A stretch of DNA of 35,403 nt from a virus: positions 1 to 35,403 of IMG/VR virus record IMGVR_UViG_3300020205_003196; one strand, 5' to 3'. The position numbers and the translations under genes were made by a program. Every line of letters begins with the position of its first letter. Position 1 is the stretch's first letter. The notes below the pieces were generated by a model. That model did not search any database and was not told where the DNA came from. It saw nothing but the letters and a program-made list of their open reading frames with translations. Shown piece by piece: positions 7,844-15,209 of the stretch.

Positions 7844-8281
7844 ATGCTGTATTTTAGTTATGGAATGAATACCAATGTGCAAGAAATGCACTCTCGCTGC
7901 CCCGGAGTGCAGAGTCTCGGGCACAGCCGCTTGATCAACTATGCATTTCGATTTGCCCAACATGCTGATGTTGTCAAGTGCAACGGCTCTTATGTGGACG
8001 GTGTGTTATGGGAAATAACCACTGATCATTTGAACTCGCTTGATCAGTTGGAAGCATATCCCTATTACTATAATCGTCGAGAACTACGGGTGGCAATTGC
8101 CAATAGAACAGCCATGGCAATTGTTTATTTCATGCAACCCGGACATGTTGATCATCCACCAAATGATTACTATTTCAACTCAGTTATACAAGGGTACACC
8201 CAGCATGAGGTGCCAGTTGATCAATTGTACAACAGTTTACAACTGATACAAATCAATCAAAATTCACATTCGATGTTGTAA
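7844..8281 (+). CDS. Gamma-glutamylcyclotransferase-like (AIG2/GGCT fold) protein
   Basis: The 145-residue protein begins MLYFSYGMNTN, the substrate-binding loop of the GGCT fold (YFAYGSN), and has LDQLEAYPYYYNRREL, matching the LDxLEGxPxxYxRxxV segment that carries the catalytic glutamate. The family releases 5-oxoproline from gamma-glutamyl amines or peptides, so glutathione-related or modified amino-compound turnover is plausible. I chose ATG 7844 because the family signature starts there; no ribosome-binding site precedes it, and the -10 box ends six bases upstream, so the mRNA is probably leaderless. Longer in-frame upstream sequence is the shadow of the previous gene. Confidence 0.8.
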   Translation: MLYFSYGMNTNVQEMHSRCPGVQSLGHSRLINYAFRFAQHADVVKCNGSYVDGVLWEITTDHLNSLDQLEAYPYYYNRRELRVAIANRTAMAIVYFMQPGHVDHPPNDYYFNSVIQGYTQHEVPVDQLYNSLQLIQINQNSHSML

Positions 8282-8291
8282 AAATACAACA
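8274..8291. repeat. Inverted repeat TGTTGTA-AAAA-TACAACA
   Basis: Perfect 7-bp arms with a 4-base loop, covering the stop codon of the preceding gene and ending ten bases before the next promoter. A similar element lies at 8828. No T-run follows on either strand, so a regulatory or RNA-processing role is as likely as termination. Confidence 0.5.
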
Positions 8292-8300
8292 AAATCACAG

Positions 8301-8329
8301 TTGACCAGAAACTCCCGTTTTGCTACAAT
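8301..8329 (+). promoter_or_regulatory. Sigma70-type promoter (copy 1 of a repeated cassette)
   Basis: TTGACC at 8301-8306, 17-base spacer ending TTTTGC, TACAAT at 8324-8329 with an extended TGC -10. The 43 bases from 8300 are nearly identical to those from 8887. Transcription should start near 8336, giving a short leader with CGGAG before the ATG at 8360. Confidence 0.85.
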
Positions 8330-8359
8330 AGAAGTATAGTAAACAACACGGAGCACTAG

Positions 8360-8581
8360 ATGGGCTATAAAGTAATTGCTGGCAAGGACGAGATGGACAT
8401 GATGCGTGTCAAATACGGTCCACGCAAAGGACTGGAAGGCCCGTTTAACTTCTCAGGTCGAGTGTTGTATTATGACAACATAGAGGGCGCCTACTACGAT
8501 CCTACTACGGATTTCTATGTGACACAAGACGAGATGGATATGATCAACAACCGGCTTATGGGCATCCTGAAGGCCGCATGA
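8360..8581 (+). CDS. Small hypothetical protein
   Basis: The 73-residue soluble protein is not recognised. It has charged DEMDM motifs near both ends (residues 9-13 and 57-61) and an aromatic middle (RVLYYDNIEGAYYDPTTDFYV). It is the first gene behind the promoter at 8301, with a good ribosome-binding site (GGAG), and overlaps the next gene by four bases, which fits an early small-protein operon. Confidence 0.8.
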   Translation: MGYKVIAGKDEMDMMRVKYGPRKGLEGPFNFSGRVLYYDNIEGAYYDPTTDFYVTQDEMDMINNRLMGILKAA

Positions 8582-8826
8582 TGCAACCTTTCTACATCAC
8601 TTATGATCTAGTCGAAGAGTTACTACAGAAGCACGATTTTCATTGTGTGTTTGAACTGGATGCACCTGAGAAGATCTTTGCCAGGCTGATGAATGCTGGA
8701 TTCTATACTTCACAAGATGTCCGTGATCGCGAAGCTGACTTCAAACAATGTTGGGCACTCAGCGAGATCTACTGCCCACATGAAGGCATTGACCGGCGAA
8801 GCGAATACGGAATGGAGACTGCCTAA
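8578..8826 (+). CDS. Small hypothetical protein
   Basis: The 82-residue soluble protein is of unknown function, with several cysteines and histidines (HDFHC, QCW, YCPH) that could bind a metal but form no recognised motif. It starts ATGATG, overlapping the previous stop, so translation is coupled. It ends just before the inverted repeat at 8828, which closes this two-gene unit. Confidence 0.75.
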   Translation: MMQPFYITYDLVEELLQKHDFHCVFELDAPEKIFARLMNAGFYTSQDVRDREADFKQCWALSEIYCPHEGIDRRSEYGMETA

Positions 8827-8827
8827 T

Positions 8828-8847
8828 CTGTTGTTAAAAAACAACAG
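8828..8847. repeat. Inverted repeat CTGTTGTT-AAAA-AACAACAG
   Basis: Perfect 8-bp arms with a 4-base A loop, two bases after the stop of the preceding gene and 40 bases before the promoter at 8888. It mirrors the element at 8274 in sequence, loop and placement. Confidence 0.5.
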
Positions 8848-8887
8848 AAAAATTGCAGATTTTTGTGTGAAAAGTTCCAGATTTTGG

Positions 8888-8916
8888 TTGACCAGAAACA
8901 CCCGTTTTGCTATAAT
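8888..8916 (+). promoter_or_regulatory. Sigma70-type promoter (copy 2 of a repeated cassette)
   Basis: TTGACC at 8888-8893, 17-base spacer ending TTTTGC, TATAAT at 8911-8916 with an extended TGC -10. Downstream bases up to about 8928 also match copy 1. The ribosome-binding site AGGAG follows at 8936-8940 before the ATG at 8947. Confidence 0.87.
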
Positions 8917-8946
8917 AGAAGTATAGTAAGTAATTAGGAGCACAGT

Positions 8947-9300
8947 ATGTTAGAAATGACTCGCCAGGAAGAACTCCATAGCATTTACTGGGAGATGTAC
9001 AAGAGCGCCCATGGCATTCGCCCACGTGGCATTGATACCTCCGGTTGGACTGAAGCAGACTTCAACCAGGAGTTTGAGAACCTGGACCTCATTTCAGAAC
9101 TCAACTGCCGTCGGCAGCAGGCAGATGAACAGATTGCGATTCAGCAGTTTGAAGACCGTGTTACCAGCCTCATGCACACCGGTACCAACCGTGAGCGTGT
9201 GATTGCCTGGCTCATGGACGCCGAAAACGCCAATGGCGACCATGACTATTTCTGTTTTTGCCTGGGCCTGCCCTACGGCTACTTCCGCAAAGCGGCTTAA
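8947..9300 (+). CDS. Conserved phage-type hypothetical protein
   Basis: The 117-residue protein is acidic and helical, with the segments YWEMYKSAHGIRPRGIDTSGWTE (residues about 14-36) and a C-terminal GLPYGYF. I recall similar proteins in many tailed phages but know no function. It has a strong AGGAG site and its own sigma70-type promoter, pointing to early expression. The next gene follows after ten bases with its own ribosome-binding site. Confidence 0.82.
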   Translation: MLEMTRQEELHSIYWEMYKSAHGIRPRGIDTSGWTEADFNQEFENLDLISELNCRRQQADEQIAIQQFEDRVTSLMHTGTNRERVIAWLMDAENANGDHDYFCFCLGLPYGYFRKAA

Positions 9301-9310
9301 GGAGTTGTCA

Positions 9311-9568
9311 ATGGCTTATGTACTAATTCATCGTAGAGAATCTGGCACACCAACGGTGCTAAAAAGATATCCCAGTCACAGCGCCGCACGTTGCGGCATG
9401 CGGATCAGCAATCGTAATGCAGGCTGGACCCGTGTCACAAGAGGGTTTGCTGGTGCTACTGAAATGGAATGGTGTGCCAGAGACAATGGCTTGCCGGTTT
9501 ATAATTATGGTCCTTATGTGATTATGTTTGAAGCGGCTTATTCCAATATTTTTAAAACAGGAGTTTAA
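9311..9568 (+). CDS. Small hypothetical protein
   Basis: The 85-residue basic protein (MAYVLIHRRESGTPTVLKRY onward) is not recognised. I use ATG 9311 because AAGGAG lies seven bases upstream; in-frame sequence before it is a shadow of the preceding gene. It is rich in Arg and aromatic residues and has no membrane segment. It belongs to the same transcript as its neighbours. Confidence 0.75.
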   Translation: MAYVLIHRRESGTPTVLKRYPSHSAARCGMRISNRNAGWTRVTRGFAGATEMEWCARDNGLPVYNYGPYVIMFEAAYSNIFKTGV

Positions 9569-9569
9569 C

Positions 9570-9854
9570 ATGACTACCATTCACGAAATCAATAGCTCAA
9601 TCATTGCCGGGTCATTTACTAATAGCCAACTCACCAGCATCATTGATGCAGTCAAGTATGCTCGGGCTCAGCTCATGCATCAAAAGAAACGTGAGTTTTA
9701 TCCTGGATGTGCAGTAAAGTTTACCAGCAGTCGTACCGGAAAAACTGTACATGGAACTGTTCTTAAAATTGCTATCAAGTATGTGACCGTGAGTGAAAAT
9801 GGTAGCACATTTGCCCAGTGGCGAGTGCCAGCTAACATGTTGGAAACAGCATGA
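9570..9854 (+). CDS. Small hypothetical protein, possible SH3-like barrel
   Basis: The 94-residue protein has a helical N-terminal half and a C-terminal half with FYPGCAVKFTSSRTGKTVHG (residues about 46-65) followed by VLKIAIKYVTV, a pattern like a small SH3/KOW-type barrel that may bind nucleic acid. The start at 9570 follows AGGAG. It overlaps the next small gene by four bases (ATGA). Confidence 0.75.
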   Translation: MTTIHEINSSIIAGSFTNSQLTSIIDAVKYARAQLMHQKKREFYPGCAVKFTSSRTGKTVHGTVLKIAIKYVTVSENGSTFAQWRVPANMLETA

Positions 9855-10021
9855 CTATTAAACCTTTTCGTGAGTGGCTGGTGGATTTATGGCGTGTGAA
9901 TTGTGATGAGCATGATGGATGGGGCCAGCCACGCATGACCATGAACGAATACTTCAAACAGTACCGTTGGTGGCTCAAACGGGAATATCAATATCAAAAA
10001 GGAGTTAGACGTGGGTCTTGA
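9851..10021 (+). CDS. Very small hypothetical protein (56 aa)
   Basis: This short frame starts with ATG overlapping the preceding stop and ends inside the next gene, ten bases past its GTG start. The product is rich in Trp, Arg and Tyr (FREWLVDLW, YRWWLKREYQYQ), with no signal peptide. Overlap at both ends and the lack of any other use for this stretch favour a real gene. The function is unknown. Confidence 0.65.
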   Translation: MTIKPFREWLVDLWRVNCDEHDGWGQPRMTMNEYFKQYRWWLKREYQYQKGVRRGS

Positions 10022-10364
10022 CATGTATGCCTATACCGCGGCCAAAGCTGATGCTGACAGTGTCAGTCAGCGAGAGCTGGCTTACTGGCGCAAGCATCCT
10101 AACCTGCATGGTTGGATGGAAAAACTTGCCGAATCAAAAAATCTCAAGTACAGCACATTCAACGGTGTTGAACTAGAACTCACCTGGGAGGAGTTGGATG
10201 AACTGGAACAGGCAGTGACTCACTGGGAACTACCAGAAACATCGGGATTCTTTTTTGGAAACGATTCAGATTCTGAGTATCAAGAACACGACTTAAATTT
10301 TATTAAAAAGGCAAAGGCCGAGCTCTTTCTTGGATTAAAAGTATTTTATAATAGTTCGTGGTGA
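10011..10364 (+). CDS. Conserved MGLDMYAY-type phage protein
   Basis: The 117-residue protein starts with GTG. MGLDMYAYTA is the conserved start of a family common in phages and some bacteria, and AAGGAG lies seven bases upstream. Later family segments are YWRKHPNLHGWM, ELTWEELDELE and LPETSGFFFGNDS. Members are sometimes mislabelled phosphoglycerate kinase in databases, but nothing here resembles that enzyme and the function is unknown. It ends with a TATAAT-like sequence at 10344 that might help transcribe the exported-protein genes that follow. Confidence 0.85.
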   Translation: MGLDMYAYTAAKADADSVSQRELAYWRKHPNLHGWMEKLAESKNLKYSTFNGVELELTWEELDELEQAVTHWELPETSGFFFGNDSDSEYQEHDLNFIKKAKAELFLGLKVFYNSSW

Positions 10365-10367
10365 AAT

Positions 10368-10688
10368 ATGTTCAAAAAAATATTACTATCTAGTCTAATA
10401 GGTGCAGCAGCCCATGCAGATCCCATGCCGGAACCAGGATTGGCCACGCCGGCATACACGCCTCCGGTGATAACATCACCTACGCCGGCATACACGCCTC
10501 CGGTGATGTATGCACCCCCGCCGATGTATGCACCCCCACCACAGATCATGACCAATCAACCAGTTGCCACTGTTTATTACGTGACAAGGCCATCCGCATA
10601 TCCTAAACCACTGGTTACATATTATTATCCGGCGCAATCAAGCAACCGTCCGGTGTTAAAAATAACTCAGGTATTCAATCAGAAATGA
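10368..10688 (+). CDS. Exported proline/tyrosine-rich protein
   Basis: The 106-residue protein has a signal peptide (MFKKILLSSLIGAAAHA, cleavage near residue 17). It then has Pro/Tyr-rich repeats (two PAYTPPV units and two MYAPPP units) and a C-terminal segment with YYVTRPSAYP and KPLVTYYYP. It should act in the periplasm or at the envelope, possibly in contact with peptidoglycan or outer membrane, but no enzyme motif is present. It overlaps the next gene by four bases and begins a run of five predicted exported proteins. Confidence 0.78.
   Translation: MFKKILLSSLIGAAAHADPMPEPGLATPAYTPPVITSPTPAYTPPVMYAPPPMYAPPPQIMTNQPVATVYYVTRPSAYPKPLVTYYYPAQSSNRPVLKITQVFNQK
10446..10540 (+). repeat. Tandem direct repeats in the Pro-rich gene
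   Basis: A 26-base unit beginning ACGCCGGCATACACGCC occurs at 10446-10471 and 10482-10507 (period 36). It is followed by an 18-base unit GATGTATGCACCCCC(G/A)CC at 10505-10522 and 10523-10540. All periods are multiples of three, so the repeats keep the reading frame. Confidence 0.85.
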
Positions 10689-10948
10689 AACTACTATTGG
10701 TATTATTGACTGTTGTAATTATAGGATGTGCCGGTCCTGTACCACACACTCGACCCTCTGTAATAATTGAATCGGCAATACCAAACTGTGTTACTGCAAG
10801 AATGCAAATCAAATCGCACGAGTATCAAATTGAACAATATTATCGCACTCATCCCGGTACACTAACCACAGATGGACGAAGATTTATTGCCTGGTCGAAA
10901 AATATTATTTGGTCATTAAAATCCACATGCGCCGCCCACTATCTCTAA
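10685..10948 (+). CDS. Small putative lipoprotein
   Basis: The 87-residue protein has a short hydrophobic N-terminus and a lipobox-like VIIGC at residues 11-15, so it is probably lipid-anchored. The mature part is helical and has two further cysteines. No family is recognised. It overlaps the previous gene (ATGA) and runs into the next gene, which starts 22 bases before its stop, which suggests coupled translation of an envelope-directed set. Confidence 0.72.
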   Translation: MKLLLVLLTVVIIGCAGPVPHTRPSVIIESAIPNCVTARMQIKSHEYQIEQYYRTHPGTLTTDGRRFIAWSKNIIWSLKSTCAAHYL

Positions 10949-11487
10949 TTTTGGCCATGAGTATGGCAGGATCAGCATACTCTGAATGTTACAGTCGCAT
11001 TGCAATGAATAACAAAACCCAGGATAAGATATTAACTATCACTGATGTTCAACGAACCGTTGTCCCAATTAGTTTAACTCAAGCCAAATGTGTGGTTAAT
11101 TATCGAGCCCAAATAGATGGCACGTGGCACACGGTCGAAGGAGAAGCAGTTGGATTAAAATCAACCAATTCTGATTCAATTTGTGCCGAGGCTGTGTCAT
11201 CCAGCAAACGGCAATTTTTATTGCAAAACGGCAACCGAGTGAATATTGAACAAGACATGGTATGTACCGACCAAACAATTCCAACAATTAAATCTGTTGA
11301 AATTGGAGACCGTATTCGTGAAAGCCAAGTGGTACCGCATCCTAATTTTTTAAAACGATTTGAATATCGTGCAGCACAATGTCGGTGGTTTATCGAAGCT
11401 GAAGCGATCAGCCGGGATCTTGTACAACGACAAGGTATCATTTGCCAAATTCGAGATTCGGATTGGCAAGTGGTTGACAAGTGGTAA
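10927..11487 (+). CDS. Exported cysteine-rich protein
   Basis: The 186-residue protein has a signal peptide (MRRPLSLILAMSMAGSAYS, cleavage before Glu-Cys). Six cysteines in the mature part suggest disulfides and a periplasmic or surface location. I prefer ATG 10927 over an in-frame TTG at 10909, because the signal peptide fits better from the ATG. No enzyme motif is seen. The promoter for the next gene overlaps its 3' end. Confidence 0.75.
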   Translation: MRRPLSLILAMSMAGSAYSECYSRIAMNNKTQDKILTITDVQRTVVPISLTQAKCVVNYRAQIDGTWHTVEGEAVGLKSTNSDSICAEAVSSSKRQFLLQNGNRVNIEQDMVCTDQTIPTIKSVEIGDRIRESQVVPHPNFLKRFEYRAAQCRWFIEAEAISRDLVQRQGIICQIRDSDWQVVDKW

Positions 11488-11502
11488 CATGTGTGTTACA
11501 AT
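11474..11502 (+). promoter_or_regulatory. Sigma70-type promoter for the LPP20-like lipoprotein gene
   Basis: TTGACA at 11474-11479, 17-base spacer ending TGT, TACAAT at 11497-11502 (extended -10). It overlaps the stop codon of the preceding gene and is followed by CAGGAG before the ATG at 11534. Confidence 0.82.
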
Positions 11503-11533
11503 CAAGTATTAGATATTATTACCAGGAGAAATC

Positions 11534-12376
11534 ATGAAACGTCTAATTATTACAAGTGGAATCGTAGTGGCATTGGCAGGGTGTTCTAGTCTTGGACTGG
11601 GCACTAAAACAGCGGAGGTGTCACCCACCCCTCCGGTCACAAAGGATCAAACTATCCCTGCAGCAGGCAAATTGGATAGTCCACTGACTATTGATTTGCC
11701 CAGTTGGTATATCAAGCCTCCATCAGGAACTGATGACCACCTGTGGTTTGCTGGTACTGGATATAGTTCTGATTTGAGCATGAGTCGAGAAAAAGCCATA
11801 CTTGACAGTCAGATGAAGTTGGCAGATACAATCAATGGCTCCATGAATGCCATGATCAAGCAACAAAAATCCGACAATTCAGGATCTCTTTTTACAGATA
11901 AAACATCAATCACAATCAAGAAAATTATTGCCAACACAATAATGACTGGCTATCGAATTGAAGACAGTCGAGTGATCAGTGAGAACCGTCATTATAGAAC
12001 ATTTATCCTAGTGCGATATCCAGTGGGTGATGCCAATCGTTTGCTCAAAGACAAGCTACAGCAAGAGAGCCAAAATAACAGTTCAGATGACGCTTTACAA
12101 AAAGAACTGGGTCGAGAAATTACCACACCTCCGGTCAAAGCCAAAACTAGCAGTGTGGTGGCACCAGATCAACTGCCTAACACAGTATCTGTAACAACGG
12201 ATCCGGGACCCGGACCGTCACCCACAGCATATCAGTTTGTATCGCTGCCAACACCTACTGAGCCGCTGCCAGCTGCGGTAGCTTTACTACAAACAAACAA
12301 CAAAGAATATATCAAGCGTCGAGCCGAAGCATTACAAAAACCTGGTGCAATTGTTATGCATGAAACACTTCGCTGA
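11534..12376 (+). CDS. LPP20-like outer-membrane lipoprotein
   Basis: The 280-residue protein has a signal peptide with lipobox LAGC (Cys17). A domain at about residues 55-165 starts with LPSWYIKPPSGTDDHLWFAG and includes SMSREKAILDSQMKLADTI, the pattern of LPP20-family lipoproteins. The remainder is a low-complexity Pro/Thr/Ser tail. LPP20 proteins sit in the outer membrane of many Gram-negative bacteria without a settled enzymatic role. In a phage, altering the host surface against superinfection is a reasonable inference. It has its own promoter and a good ribosome-binding site. Confidence 0.75.
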   Translation: MKRLIITSGIVVALAGCSSLGLGTKTAEVSPTPPVTKDQTIPAAGKLDSPLTIDLPSWYIKPPSGTDDHLWFAGTGYSSDLSMSREKAILDSQMKLADTINGSMNAMIKQQKSDNSGSLFTDKTSITIKKIIANTIMTGYRIEDSRVISENRHYRTFILVRYPVGDANRLLKDKLQQESQNNSSDDALQKELGREITTPPVKAKTSSVVAPDQLPNTVSVTTDPGPGPSPTAYQFVSLPTPTEPLPAAVALLQTNNKEYIKRRAEALQKPGAIVMHETLR

Positions 12377-12400
12377 ACATAAGCTCGTACATTATACCAA

Positions 12401-13786
12401 GTGTTGGAAAATAAATATATGAATGATTTTGACAACAGCAGGTTTAATAACATAATGTCAGCGGGCTGGATCAGTGATCTTGAAAGCTCCGACAGCCGAA
12501 CACATAAAGAAAAAACAATTGAAAAAGCCTTGATGGCAGCTAAATTGGGCAGTGCCGATGCACAGGCTTTTCTGTTCAATTGCTACCAGGCGTACAATCC
12601 TTTCCATGTGTTTGGTATCAAACAGGTGCCCGAAACTGTCGGACTGACCGACCGTCCCAATCCCTGGCCAACATTTTGGGCATTGCTAGAAAGTCTTCGT
12701 ACTCGTAGCGTGACTGGTAATCGTGCAAAAGAAGCCATTGAAACATGCAGTGAATTATTTGATTCCAACGAATGGAATAATCTTGCCCGTAGAGTATTAA
12801 TCAAAGACTTGCGGTGTGGCATCACTGACAAGACATTGAACAAAGTTCTGGGTAAAACAGAATACAAGATTCCTGTGTTCACTTGCCAACTGGCACAAGA
12901 CTCTACAGATCATCCTAAAAAACTCCGGGGCATCAAACGCCTTGAAGTTAAATTGGACGGGGTACGTGTGTTAGCAGTTGTATCCGGAGATGTTTGTACA
13001 TTGTACAGTCGTAATGGCAAAGAGTTTGAAAACTTTCCGCAGATCTCAGATTTTGTTGAACAACACCGCAAGGCGTTCCAAAATAATTCAGGGTTTGGAG
13101 GACAATTTGTGCTGGATGGCGAAATTGTTGGCAAGAGTTTTCAAGCATTGATGAAGCAAGCTCAGCGCAAACGTGATGCCAAAACAAACGATATGATTTA
13201 TCATGTGTTTGACATCATGCCGTTGACCGAGTTCCGCGATGGATTTTGCAACATTAAACAAAGCAAACGCATTGAACTATTGAAACGCTCGCAAGCATTC
13301 CTACCGGAATCGGGATGTGTGCAGGTCATGCCAGGAATTGACGTGGATTTGGACACTGCCGAAGGGCATGACATAATGCAACGGTTTGCCAGCGCATCAG
13401 TTGCAGAAGGGTATGAAGGCATCATGATCAAATCAATGGATGCCCCGTATGAATGCAAACGCAGTGATTTTTGGATGAAATGGAAGCCTACCATCACAGT
13501 GGACTTGAATATTGTTGGGTTTGAAGAAGGCACCGGTCGCAATCTCGGCAGACTTGGCGCCATAATATGTGAAGGAGTTGACAATGCCAGAACTATACGT
13601 GTTAATGTTGGTAGCGGTTTGTCTGATAGCGACCGCGATGAGTATTGGGCCGCTCGCAATGAGCTGGTTGATCGAGTGGTTGAGGTTGAGGCGGACGCAG
13701 TTACACAAAACCAAGACGGATCATACAGTTTAAGATTTCCTCGATTTGTTCGTTTCCGTGGATTCGAAGCTGACGAAAAATTGTGA
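12401..13786 (+). CDS. ATP-dependent DNA ligase
   Basis: The enzyme seals nicks during phage replication and repair. The nucleotidyltransferase motifs appear in order: motif I EVKLDGVRV with the AMP-accepting Lys (codon at 12950), YSRNGKEF, LDGEIV (III), HVFDIMP (IIIa), EGIMIK (IV) and WMKWKP (V), followed by an OB-fold region. The length of 461 residues is close to T4 gp30. The start is uncertain: GTG 12401 is used here, but ATG 12419, with GGAAAA upstream, is equally possible and loses no domain. Promoter evidence before it is weak. Confidence 0.93.
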   Translation: MLENKYMNDFDNSRFNNIMSAGWISDLESSDSRTHKEKTIEKALMAAKLGSADAQAFLFNCYQAYNPFHVFGIKQVPETVGLTDRPNPWPTFWALLESLRTRSVTGNRAKEAIETCSELFDSNEWNNLARRVLIKDLRCGITDKTLNKVLGKTEYKIPVFTCQLAQDSTDHPKKLRGIKRLEVKLDGVRVLAVVSGDVCTLYSRNGKEFENFPQISDFVEQHRKAFQNNSGFGGQFVLDGEIVGKSFQALMKQAQRKRDAKTNDMIYHVFDIMPLTEFRDGFCNIKQSKRIELLKRSQAFLPESGCVQVMPGIDVDLDTAEGHDIMQRFASASVAEGYEGIMIKSMDAPYECKRSDFWMKWKPTITVDLNIVGFEEGTGRNLGRLGAIICEGVDNARTIRVNVGSGLSDSDRDEYWAARNELVDRVVEVEADAVTQNQDGSYSLRFPRFVRFRGFEADEKL

Positions 13787-13827
13787 ATCAACCAATTAAC
13801 AAACTTGATCTTCACATTCAATAACCC

Positions 13828-13842
13828 GTTGACCTGGTCAAC
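13828..13842. promoter_or_regulatory. Palindrome GTTGACC-T-GGTCAAC
   Basis: Perfect 7-bp arms around one base, 20 bases before the next ATG. One arm equals the TTGACC -35 element used elsewhere in the window, but no -10 box stands 17 bases downstream. It could be an operator or a pair of opposed -35 elements. Confidence 0.4.
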
Positions 13843-13862
13843 AATCATTTAGAAAGTTTCAA

Positions 13863-15149
13863 ATGAAGCGTCTAGCAGTTGTATTATCTTTGGCGGTGTT
13901 GTTTCTTGTTGGATGCGGAGGAGGCGGTGGTGGTGACAGTCCAACTCCGCAAGCCAAACAATCATCAATGACATACAGAGCTGATCTTCCATTGGTATCA
14001 ATGGTCCCGGCTAGTTTTGCCCGTGGTATTAAACATGTTGTGGTCGCTGGGTGGGGGTACGGTGTCTCAAGCCGACCGATCCCAGTTAAAATTTATCAGA
14101 TTAATAGTAATGGATCAGGTGCAGATGTTACTAAAGACATTCTTGGGAGCGAACAACTTGCATTGACTAATGTTCCGTTGATTGCCGATTTTAACAATGA
14201 CGGAATTGACGATATTTTTCTTCCAGGTTTTGACGATATTGGCACAATGGGACTAATATCTAGCATGGTGTTTATTAGTAGGCCTGGCCAAATTCATCAA
14301 CTAATTGAATTGCCCGGCAAGACCTGGTCGCATGGTGCTACGCCAGTGGACCTTAATAATGATGGCCATATTGATGTAATAAACAATCATGGACAAATGT
14401 GGATTAATGACGGTAAGGGTAATTTCCAGTTCAAACAACATAGTTGGGACTCCGGGTTATGGATGCATGGATCGGGCGTGTGTGCTGGAGATTTTAATAA
14501 TACTGGACGTAAACAGATTGTAATAACAGATCTCATGGTAGATGCAAACGCAGGCCCGATTGCGGACACTGTAATTTTTGAATTGAATTCAGAGTTGGTG
14601 CCAATTATATCACATACACTTCCGGTCCCAGTATTGGATAGGAATACTACTACCTCGGACGCTAGCCACGATGTTGGGTGTGTATCAGTAGATCTAAATA
14701 ACGATGGTCTATTAGATATACTAGTTTTTAGCCGGCCAAACCCCACTGTTAATAGTAATTGGACAAACCAGGGTGTGGCACAAGTGTTGATTAATCGTGG
14801 AAATTGGAAATTTGATGACATAACAGATGTTGCAATGGTGGGATACCCAACCAACACACTGATATCATATACACCTATTGTGGCTGACTTTAATGGTGAC
14901 GGGAAGCCGGACCTTTGGCTGGGATATTTTGATTTTGATTCTGGGTTAGCCAATCACGCCTGGATCAACAACGGGGCTGGAATCTTTACTAGAACATTAA
15001 AATCAATTATTAATTCTTTTAAATCCAATGGACCAATGGTGCCAATCGAATTCAATCAAGGATATGCATTTGTATATTCCATACTAACTGAACATGGGCT
15101 TACCTTGTATGTCACTCCTCCACAGTATACATTTGACCGGGCCAATTAA
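13863..15149 (+). CDS. FG-GAP/VCBS-repeat lipoprotein
   Basis: The 428-residue protein has a signal peptide ending in lipobox LVGC (Cys18) followed by a Gly run, then a repeat fold. Five calcium-loop motifs are visible: DFNNDGIDD, DLNNDGHID, DFNNTGRKQ (degenerate), DLNNDGLLD and DFNGDGKPD. Such FG-GAP beta-propellers mediate adhesion or ligand binding outside the cell membrane. The protein should be anchored in the host envelope rather than the virion. It is not known from standard T4-like genomes that I recall, so acquisition from a bacterium is likely. The gene stands between DNA ligase and the BI-1 gene. Confidence 0.88.
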   Translation: MKRLAVVLSLAVLFLVGCGGGGGGDSPTPQAKQSSMTYRADLPLVSMVPASFARGIKHVVVAGWGYGVSSRPIPVKIYQINSNGSGADVTKDILGSEQLALTNVPLIADFNNDGIDDIFLPGFDDIGTMGLISSMVFISRPGQIHQLIELPGKTWSHGATPVDLNNDGHIDVINNHGQMWINDGKGNFQFKQHSWDSGLWMHGSGVCAGDFNNTGRKQIVITDLMVDANAGPIADTVIFELNSELVPIISHTLPVPVLDRNTTTSDASHDVGCVSVDLNNDGLLDILVFSRPNPTVNSNWTNQGVAQVLINRGNWKFDDITDVAMVGYPTNTLISYTPIVADFNGDGKPDLWLGYFDFDSGLANHAWINNGAGIFTRTLKSIINSFKSNGPMVPIEFNQGYAFVYSILTEHGLTLYVTPPQYTFDRAN

Positions 15150-15209
15150 ATATATTTTATCACGCAAATACATGTAAATATGTAAACACCACCGTTGAAA
15201 GGTAATATT

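Noticed and set aside
7503-7963. Minus-strand Pro-, His- and Arg-rich frames near the end of the 6397 gene
   Set aside because: They are shadows of the Gly/Asp-rich C-terminus; composition alone explains them.
10909-10926. TTG start for the exported Cys-rich protein
   Set aside because: The signal peptide is better formed from ATG 10927; the TTG would put extra residues before it.
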